A DNA stretch of 5,732 bases, from NCBI GenBank assembly GCA_913020685.1, contig CAJWAY010000074.1, forward strand, positions 1 through 5,732. Reading direction: 5' to 3'. Each line of letters begins with the position of its first letter. The stretch's first letter is position 1. Of this stretch, positions 1 to 5,298 are shown one piece after another. The stretch comes from an uncultured Flavobacteriaceae bacterium (lineage in GTDB: Bacteria; Bacteroidota; Bacteroidia; Flavobacteriales; Flavobacteriaceae). The notes beneath the pieces were generated by a model that did no database searches, was not told the DNA's origin, and saw nothing but the letters and a program-made list of their open reading frames with translations. The position numbers and the translations under genes are program-made.

Positions 1-621
1 CCAATCAAGAGCATAATTTGTAAAAACATCAGTGGAGTAAAAGTCTTTGGATTTGGGAGTGTAGGGATTGTAAACTTCTCCTTCAATTACCCAATTACGG
101 TAGCTTACAGGTGTATTTCTAAGTCCCTTTTGGGCAGGTTGTCCCTCACCCTCTCTTTTTATTCCTGGGTTAAAATGATTGGCTGCGCCATCTAACAGTC
201 CACTGAAGTGATCAAAACCTCTTTCGACTGGATTTTCTGTGCTATGGTGTTTACCCGACCAAAGAGTAGTGTATCCGGCCGATTTAAACAACTCTCCTAG
301 TGTAATTGCATTACGCATGGGCTGCCTAAAACTTTCGTGGTATCCAGTTTGTTGTGAATACAATCCCGTGAGTAGGGAAGCCCTGGAGGGAAAGCATTTA
401 GAGGTATTATAGGCATTGGTAAACCTCACACCATCCAAAGCCAGGCGATCTAAGTTGGGCGTGGCTACTTCGCTACCATAGGCACCCAAGTCCGAATAGC
501 CCATATCATCTACAAGTATTAAAATGACATTTGGAGGTTTCTCAATATTTGATGGTTGCTTACATTTTAAAAATGTTAAATAAATTATTGCAAGTATGAG
601 GATGCGACATTTATAATTCAC
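1..621 (-). CDS. S1-family sulfatase (arylsulfatase-like), N-terminal 207 residues, 3' end cut by window edge
   Basis: This gene encodes the N-terminal part of a type I (S1) sulfatase, an exported hydrolase that removes sulfate esters using a formylglycine made from cysteine. Visible family marks are the metal-binding Asp pair in LILVDDMG (Asp38, Asp39), the maturation motif CFPSR (Cys76 to Arg80) followed by ASLLTG, and the substrate-site lysine and histidine in SGKHH (Lys124, with His125 or His126). The C-terminal half, including the second metal site, lies beyond base 1. The frame is open back to a stop about 27 bases upstream of the proposed start. No in-frame ATG precedes the VDDM core, so the GTG at 621 is the best start. 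It gives a basic N-terminus and a hydrophobic stretch (about residues 7-18) ending in FLKC, which resembles a lipobox but has Lys where Gly or Ala is usual. The start overlaps the end of the DUF1080 gene by 11 bases, which suggests one transcript and coupled translation. Family call is firm; subfamily and substrate are not determinable. Confidence 0.93.
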   Translation of the reverse strand, partial: MNYKCRILILAIIYLTFLKCKQPSNIEKPPNVILILVDDMGYSDLGAYGSEVATPNLDRLALDGVRFTNAYNTSKCFPSRASLLTGLYSQQTGYHESFRQPMRNAITLGELFKSAGYTTLWSGKHHSTENPVERGFDHFSGLLDGAANHFNPGIKREGEGQPAQKGLRNTPVSYRNWVIEGEVYNPYTPKSKDFYSTDVFTNYALDW

Positions 622-2032
622 GAATTTTAATATTTTTAAATTTTATATCACCTGGATGGTGATCTTGAAGTAAAATTCTTCCCTCATTTGCAACTCCAAA
701 GCCTTTTTTATCATAAAATTTACTTTTTTTAATAAGATTTTTGAATGTCTGGGAAAATCTGTCATATCTAACGACTAGAATATTGTTCAACCAGTGTTCT
801 ACTTTTCCACCCTCTACAATAATCCTTGCTTTATTCCATTCATTTGGTCCTTTCGATCTTAATTTATAGTTAAGAGATTTTTTTTCAATTAGATTTCTTT
901 CTAATTCAGATAAGTTTTCTGAGGAAATAAGATCATATAGTGAACCAACGGTTCGGTTCCCATCAACTCCCATTTTAAAATCTTTATGGGCATCATCAAG
1001 AATTTGAAACTCCAGACCTATAGTCCTCCCGTCACCGGTCTTAAGAGCATCTACAAAGTATTTAATTCCACTGTTCCCACCTTTTTGTACTTTAAAATCT
1101 AACTCCAACTCAAAATTGCTAAATTTTTCAATAGTAACAATATCACCAGATCTTTGTGGGTCTTTTTTAATCTTGTGAGGATGAAAATGAATAATTCCAT
1201 TTTCTAAAGTAATTCCAGATTCAGGAAAGAAATCAATTTCAGCACCCTTCCATCCCTTTGAAGTTTTTCCATCCCAGAGCAATTTCCAGCCTTTTCTCTT
1301 TTCCTCTGGGGTTAATTTATTGTTTAAATAACTTATTTGTCTGGCATGGGGCTGATTTTTTGTTCTGTACTGCTCAAGGTTTTCAGTTACAATTTTGATA
1401 TTTTTCCACTTAATAGTTTTACCTTCTAGTTCTTTTGCACTTATAGAATGTACCTGAAGTGCTATAAAACCATTTGATGTCATATCGTCTACAAGATTAG
1501 CACATTGAATTCCATTCATAAAAGTTTTGATAGAATTTCCGATTGCCTCAATTCTAACCTTGTTCCAGCCTCCATTGTTAAAGGCAGCACCGCCCTTTGT
1601 ATTGATGGTAAGTGGATACAGCCAACCCCTTCGTCCTTCATCAAAAATTCCAGCAGACCAGGCTCTTTTACTGGTATCCAATTCAGATTGATAGCCGTGA
1701 ACACGTCCATTTTGATATTCTTTTAAAGAGTTTGATCGAAATTGAATTCCGGAATTGAGTCCGGGAGCAACCTGCACCTCTAACTCTAAAATAAAATCAC
1801 TATACGTTTCTTTGGTGCATAAAAAAGTATTCGGCGTCCCGGCTCTTGAAGTACCTACAATGGAATTGTCCTCAATGTGATATTTTGCATTTCCATTCTT
1901 TAACTCCCATCCAGACATGTCTTTTCCATTAAAGAGAGATTTCCACTCTGTCTGAGCTAGTGCACTAGAGTAAATAAAAAATACTAACGATAGGATGGTC
2001 AGTTGACTAAAAAAATTAAATTTGGTTTTCAT
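611..2032 (-). CDS. Exported tandem DUF1080 (3-keto-disaccharide hydrolase-like) protein, 473 aa
   Basis: This is a periplasmic or surface protein made of two DUF1080 (PF06439-type) beta-sandwich domains. An N-terminal signal peptide (about residues 1-26, ending ALA before Gln27) fits signal peptidase I. Domain 1 spans about 29-217: it opens with SLFNGKDMSGW, has NSGIQFR at 93-99, and the GYQSELD segment at 113-119. Domain 2 spans about 248-472: it opens with KLLWDGKTSKGW and repeats the pattern with NSGIKYF at 320-326 and GLEFQILDD at 339-347. Both domains end in a KWKNIKI/KFKNIKI-type strand. Characterised members of the family hydrolyse or eliminate 3-keto-glycosides and work beside sugar 3-oxidoreductases. 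That activity is inferred here, and no oxidoreductase lies in the window. Single-domain members are about half this length. It is the first gene of a leftward unit with the overlapping sulfatase. The ATG at 2032 has no Shine-Dalgarno sequence but places the signal peptide correctly. A non-catalytic carbohydrate-binding role remains possible for one domain. Confidence 0.93.
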   Translation of the reverse strand: MKTKFNFFSQLTILSLVFFIYSSALAQTEWKSLFNGKDMSGWELKNGNAKYHIEDNSIVGTSRAGTPNTFLCTKETYSDFILELEVQVAPGLNSGIQFRSNSLKEYQNGRVHGYQSELDTSKRAWSAGIFDEGRRGWLYPLTINTKGGAAFNNGGWNKVRIEAIGNSIKTFMNGIQCANLVDDMTSNGFIALQVHSISAKELEGKTIKWKNIKIVTENLEQYRTKNQPHARQISYLNNKLTPEEKRKGWKLLWDGKTSKGWKGAEIDFFPESGITLENGIIHFHPHKIKKDPQRSGDIVTIEKFSNFELELDFKVQKGGNSGIKYFVDALKTGDGRTIGLEFQILDDAHKDFKMGVDGNRTVGSLYDLISSENLSELERNLIEKKSLNYKLRSKGPNEWNKARIIVEGGKVEHWLNNILVVRYDRFSQTFKNLIKKSKFYDKKGFGVANEGRILLQDHHPGDIKFKNIKIREL

Positions 2033-2054
2033 TATTAAGGATCATTATTATTTT

Positions 2055-2066
2055 GTGTGCGTACAC
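2055..2066. repeat. Near-palindrome GTGTGCGTACAC, possible operator
   Basis: Five of the six base pairs around the centre are symmetric; the exception is a G/T pair. It lies just downstream of the minus-strand -7 box, where transcription would begin, a position suited to repressor binding. It is unusually G/C-rich against its A/T-rich surroundings. There is no direct evidence that a protein binds it. Confidence 0.3.
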
Positions 2067-2067
2067 T

Positions 2068-2075
2068 CAAATGTA
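2068..2075 (-). promoter_or_regulatory. Possible -7 promoter box (TACATTTG) for the DUF1080-sulfatase unit
   Basis: Read on the minus strand, this is TACATTTG, an exact match to the Bacteroidota primary sigma-factor -7 consensus TAnnTTTG. It sits 35 bases upstream of the DUF1080 ATG, which would leave a leader of roughly 30 bases. A clear TTTG -33 box at the usual distance is missing; only a T-run is present about 27 bases upstream. Position and match favour it, but in A/T-rich DNA such 8-mers also occur by chance. Confidence 0.45.
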
Positions 2076-2117
2076 ACAAAAAATAGTTTCGATTCCTTAT
2101 TTAAAAAAACCATCGTA

Positions 2118-3662
2118 TTGAATTCTAAATTGATTTTAATTTTGTGTTTAACTGTTTTTGGTTGTGTTACATCAATTTCGGAAAAACAAAACCAATCCCC
2201 CAATATCATTTTTATCATGTCCGATGATCATACCAGCCAGGCTTGGGGGATATATGGAGGTGTCTTGGAAAAATATGCAATCAATCAGAATATTAAAAGA
2301 TTAGCTGCAGAGGGAGTGGTTTTGGACAATGCCTTCTGTACCAATTCTATTTGTGTTCCCAGCCGGGCCTCCATACTTACAGGGCAATACAGTCATATCA
2401 ATCAGGTATATACACTATCTGATGCCCTTCATTCACATCAACTCAATGTAGCCCAACTTATTCAAAAATCCGGTTACCAAACTGCTCTTATTGGAAAGTG
2501 GCATTTAAAAGACAAACCCTCTGGTTTTGATCATTTCAATATACTGCCTGGGCAGGGGAGGTACCACAATCCCATTTTAAAAAACAATGACAACTGGGAA
2601 TATGGAAATAAAGGCGGTACAGTGTACAAGGGATTCTCCTCTGATGTCATCATGAATGAATCTCTAAAGTGGTTGGATCAAAGAGACAAAGAAAGGCCCT
2701 TTATGTTGATGACCCACTTTAAAGCAACCCACGAACCTTTTGACTATCCCGAGCGCTTCAAAAATTTATTTGAAAATGACTCGATTCCCGAACCTGTCTC
2801 ATTACTCGATTTTGACACTCAACAGTCCGGTAGGAGCTTTGATGGACAAATATTGGAAATTCTGGCAGAACGATGGCGACAAGCCTCTGTCAAAAACAAT
2901 GGCCGTTACCCAGGTCTTCCTTTTGATACAGATGGTCTGGATACTGTTCAGGCAAGAAAAAAAACCTATCAAAAATTTGTCAAAGACTTTTTGAAATCGG
3001 CGGCAGCCATAGATGAAAATATAGGAAGAATGTTGGGGTATTTAGATGAAAATGGCTTGACCGACAATACCCTAATAATTTATACCTCTGACCAAGGATA
3101 TTTTTTAGGTGAACACGGCATGTTTGATAAGCGTATGTTTTTGGAGGAATCTTCTCGTATACCCGTTGTTATTCGTTATCCTGAGGAAATTCCAGCTGGA
3201 AAAAGGATAGACGATATTATATTAAATATTGACTTTCCATCGCTGCTATTAGACTATGCGGGTATCCTACAACCGCCTGAATTCCAGGGACAAAGCTTTC
3301 GAAAAAATCTCATAATGGATACTGCTGATCCTTGGAGGGACAAAATGTATTACCGATATTATGCACATGCCCTTAATCGACCGGCACATCTGGGTATTCG
3401 TACAGATCGATACAAATTGATCTTTTACTATGGTCTCTCATTGGGGATGAAGGGAACCTATACTGATCAAGCGACACCTCCCGCTTGGGAATTTTATGAT
3501 CTTATAAACGACCCCTTAGAACTCAAAAATCAATATAATAATCTGGAGTTCAAAACCACTATTACGGAGTTAAAAAACGATTTGGTAGAATTAAGAGTTC
3601 AATACGGCGATGCCCAAAAAGATGGAGCCGAGATGAAAAAAGTAATTCAAGAGAACTGGTAA
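2118..3662 (+). CDS. S1-family sulfatase, lipoprotein, 514 aa (TTG start)
   Basis: This is a complete type I sulfatase that cleaves sulfate esters from a glycan after conversion of its cysteine to formylglycine. With the start at the TTG at 2118 it begins MNSKLILILCLTVFGC, a textbook lipoprotein signal with lipobox VFGC (Cys16). The open frame runs back to another TTG at 2022, but that start would overlap the divergent DUF1080 start and put 32 non-signal residues first. No in-frame ATG occurs before the SDD core. Active-site marks are Asp36-Asp37 in IMSDDH, CVPSR at 79-83, GKWH with Lys127 and His129, His205 in KATHEP, and the second metal segment SDQGYFLGEHG with Asp325, Gln326 and His333, then Lys338. 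The EFYDLINDPLE segment is the usual C-terminal sulfatase feature. All key residues are present, so it should be active. Bacterial glycosaminoglycan and mucin sulfatases, including GlcNAc-6-sulfatases, have similar SDQG and GEHG surroundings, but the substrate cannot be fixed. It probably leads a unit with the next sulfatase, 74 bases downstream. Confidence 0.95.
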   Translation: MNSKLILILCLTVFGCVTSISEKQNQSPNIIFIMSDDHTSQAWGIYGGVLEKYAINQNIKRLAAEGVVLDNAFCTNSICVPSRASILTGQYSHINQVYTLSDALHSHQLNVAQLIQKSGYQTALIGKWHLKDKPSGFDHFNILPGQGRYHNPILKNNDNWEYGNKGGTVYKGFSSDVIMNESLKWLDQRDKERPFMLMTHFKATHEPFDYPERFKNLFENDSIPEPVSLLDFDTQQSGRSFDGQILEILAERWRQASVKNNGRYPGLPFDTDGLDTVQARKKTYQKFVKDFLKSAAAIDENIGRMLGYLDENGLTDNTLIIYTSDQGYFLGEHGMFDKRMFLEESSRIPVVIRYPEEIPAGKRIDDIILNIDFPSLLLDYAGILQPPEFQGQSFRKNLIMDTADPWRDKMYYRYYAHALNRPAHLGIRTDRYKLIFYYGLSLGMKGTYTDQATPPAWEFYDLINDPLELKNQYNNLEFKTTITELKNDLVELRVQYGDAQKDGAEMKKVIQENW

Positions 3663-3663
3663 A

Positions 3664-3677
3664 TTTATAATTATAAA
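3664..3677. repeat. A/T-only perfect palindrome in the gap between the two plus-strand sulfatases
   Basis: TTTATAATTATAAA is a perfect 14-base palindrome that begins two bases after the stop codon of the first plus-strand sulfatase. It has no G/C pairs and no following T-tract, so it is a poor terminator and does not argue against co-transcription. The rest of the 74-base gap holds no convincing promoter; TATCTTTT (3727-3734) is too close to the next ATG. Confidence 0.35.
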
Positions 3678-3736
3678 ACTTTTACAATATTCTGATGATA
3701 TTAACTAAGTTGGTTTTATGATGTTTATCTTTTAAA

Positions 3737-5215
3737 ATGAAAAAAATATTTCTAATCATTATAATTATTCTTTTGTCCACTGCCTGTAAATCGGAAAAGA
3801 GGACTAAGTCGACTTTAACTCCAAATATTCTTTTTATTTCGGTTGATGACTTAAGGCCTGAATTGGGAATCTATGGAAATCGAGTCGTGAAAAGCCCCAA
3901 CATAGATCAACTGGCAAGAGAGGGTAGTTTTTTTAGCCGACACTATGTACAAGTTCCCACTTGTGGTGCGTCACGTTACAGCCTAATGACTGGGCTTAGA
4001 CCTCGAAAAAGAATTCATATTGACAATCGGGTTTTTTATCGCGAAATGGCCAATAAAAATGAAGAACAGCGGCCTGAATCTTTTGTGCATCATTTTAAAA
4101 GAAATGGTTATAGAACTGTTGGAATCGGTAAATTAAGTCATTCTGTAGACGGATTAGTTTATGGATTCGAGGAAAAACCTTCTGATATAAAAGAAATGCC
4201 CCACAGTTGGGATAGATTTGTATTCAACTCTGGGAAGTGGAAAACTGGATGGAATGCTTTTTTTGCTTATGCCAATGGAGAAAATCGTCAAAGTTTAAAG
4301 GGACAGGTGAAACCCTATGAAAGCTCAGATGTACCCGATGAGGGATACCCTGATGGATTAATTTTAAAGTGTGCAGTTAAGGAGTTAAAAAAATTAAAAG
4401 CCCAACAAAAACCATTTTTTCTAGGTGTGGGATTTTTCAAACCTCATTTGCCTTTCAATGCTCCCAAAAAATATTGGGATTTGTACGATAGATCCTCCAT
4501 TCCTATTGCTTCAGATCCTTTTATTCCACAAAACGTTCACCCAAATAGCGTTGGAAAAATGGGGGAGTTTTATAATTATAAATTGTCAGACGAAAAGCCA
4601 ACACTCGATCAGTCTGTTTCTGATGTATATGCCAGAAAATTGATTCACGGATATTATGCATCTGTCAGTTATATAGATCATCTTATAGGGGAGCTATTGT
4701 TGGAACTCAAGTCCCTTGAATTAGACAAAGAAACTATTGTGGTTTTGTGGGGCGATCATGGTTGGCATTTAGGAAATGATCGAAAGTGGGGCAAACACAG
4801 CCTTTTTGAGCGATCCCTTAAAAGTGCACTGATTGTCAAACTACCCGGGGTAAATCACGCTTCAAAAGAAATCAACAACATAGTGGAGACAGTTGATCTC
4901 TATCCTACATTGCTTGATTTTTGTGGTATAGGGAAGCCTTACGAACTAGATGGAAAAAGCTTAATGGAATTAATTCAAACTGGAAAATCAAACCATCAAA
5001 ACCGGGCATTTGGTTTTTGGAAAAATGGGGTTAGCCTGAAAACTGATCGTTATCGTTTGACAAAATTTTTTAGGGAAGAAGAGCCTAAAATAGAATTATA
5101 CGATCATTTATTAGATCCGGAGGAAAACATAAATATTGCATTTGAACACCAAAAAATTGTTGATTCATTGATGCCAGTCTTAGAAAAGGTAACTCCGGAA
5201 TTTTATTTAAAATAA
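3737..5215 (+). CDS. Iduronate-2-sulfatase-like S1 sulfatase, lipoprotein, 492 aa
   Basis: This is a complete type I sulfatase most like the iduronate-2-sulfatase branch, which removes 2-O-sulfate from uronic acid residues. The ATG at 3737 starts a lipoprotein signal with lipobox STAC (Cys17) followed by a charged linker. Metal and catalytic marks are Asp37-Asp38 in FISVDDLRPELG, the formylglycine motif CGASR at 76-80 (Ala in place of the usual Pro, a variant accepted by maturation enzymes), GKLSH with Lys132 and His135, KPHLPF with His237, WGDHGWHLG at 338-346 with Asp340 and His341, and GKHSLFE with Lys353. The DDLRPELGIYG, GK-x-x-H, KPH-x-PF and GDHGWHLG pattern is what separates this branch from other S1 sulfatases. 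The length is normal for the family. Bacterial relatives are often annotated iduronate-2-sulfatase, but many act on other sulfated sugars, so the substrate is inferred only. It follows the previous sulfatase in the same direction and is followed by a terminator-like hairpin. Confidence 0.95.
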   Translation: MKKIFLIIIIILLSTACKSEKRTKSTLTPNILFISVDDLRPELGIYGNRVVKSPNIDQLAREGSFFSRHYVQVPTCGASRYSLMTGLRPRKRIHIDNRVFYREMANKNEEQRPESFVHHFKRNGYRTVGIGKLSHSVDGLVYGFEEKPSDIKEMPHSWDRFVFNSGKWKTGWNAFFAYANGENRQSLKGQVKPYESSDVPDEGYPDGLILKCAVKELKKLKAQQKPFFLGVGFFKPHLPFNAPKKYWDLYDRSSIPIASDPFIPQNVHPNSVGKMGEFYNYKLSDEKPTLDQSVSDVYARKLIHGYYASVSYIDHLIGELLLELKSLELDKETIVVLWGDHGWHLGNDRKWGKHSLFERSLKSALIVKLPGVNHASKEINNIVETVDLYPTLLDFCGIGKPYELDGKSLMELIQTGKSNHQNRAFGFWKNGVSLKTDRYRLTKFFREEEPKIELYDHLLDPEENINIAFEHQKIVDSLMPVLEKVTPEFYLK

Positions 5216-5234
5216 TTATTTATCATTTACTTGG

Positions 5235-5252
5235 GGTCCTAGGGCCATTTTT
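5235..5252 (+). terminator. Possible weak intrinsic terminator after the plus-strand sulfatase pair
   Basis: GGTCCTAGGGCC (5235-5246) can fold on itself into a short G/C-rich stem of 4 bp with a CUAG loop, one pair being U-G. It is followed directly by A and five T residues. It begins 20 bases after the stop codon of the iduronate-sulfatase-like gene and sits in the convergent gap, where a terminator is expected. The short stem makes it weak. Confidence 0.4.
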
Positions 5253-5254
5253 GA

Positions 5255-5270
5255 TAAACTATCTAGTTTA
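5255..5270. repeat. Inverted repeat TAAACT-ATCT-AGTTTA in the convergent gap
   Basis: Perfect 6-base arms flank a 4-base centre. The next inner pair (A-T) also matches, so the arms could be 7 bases with a 2-base loop. It is A/T-rich and has no T-tract on either strand. It may assist termination between the converging genes, but it is not a classical terminator. Confidence 0.35.
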
Positions 5271-5276
5271 CCCAAT

Positions 5277-5298
5277 TAATCATTTGAAAGAATGATTA
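5277..5298. repeat. Inverted repeat (TAATCATT / AATGATTA) overlapping the stop codon of the SGNH hydrolase gene
   Basis: Perfect 8-base arms flank a 6-base loop (TGAAAG on the plus strand). The right arm includes the TAA stop (5298-5296, minus strand) of the hydrolase. With no T-run directly after it, a role in termination or 3'-end stability is a guess. Confidence 0.4.

Larger units (their letters stand above)
2033..2117. promoter_or_regulatory. Divergent intergenic region between the DUF1080 gene and the first plus-strand sulfatase
   Basis: These 85 bases lie between the ATG of the minus-strand DUF1080 gene and the proposed TTG start of the plus-strand sulfatase, so both transcription units probably start here. 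It contains a good minus-strand Bacteroidota-type -7 box and a 12-base near-palindrome, listed separately. On the plus strand TAGTTTCG (2084-2091) is one mismatch from TAnnTTTG, but the only nearby TTTG (2052-2055) lies 28 bases upstream, which is too far for a normal -33 element. The plus-strand promoter is therefore uncertain. Confidence 0.5.

Noticed and set aside
1505..1726. Plus-strand ORF of 73 codons and minus-strand ORF of 64 codons (1516-1710) inside the DUF1080 gene
   Set aside because: Both lie wholly inside a well-supported gene in another frame, with no recognisable motif or start context; they are shadows.
2052..2091. A full plus-strand promoter (TTTG at 2052-2055 with TAGTTTCG at 2084-2091)
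   Set aside because: The spacing of 28 bases is too long for a -33/-7 pair, and the -7 box has a mismatch.
2740..2994. Plus-strand ORF of 84 codons inside the first plus-strand sulfatase
   Set aside because: It is a different frame of a gene whose own frame keeps all sulfatase motifs; its translation resembles no domain.
3663..3736. A promoter or terminator between the two plus-strand sulfatases
   Set aside because: The A/T-only palindrome lacks a T-tract and G/C pairs, and the only TAnnTTTG-like string is one mismatch away and sits two bases before the ATG. Co-transcription is simpler.
4425..4643. Plus-strand ORF of 72 codons inside the iduronate-sulfatase-like gene
   Set aside because: It is an overlapping-frame shadow with no supporting signal.
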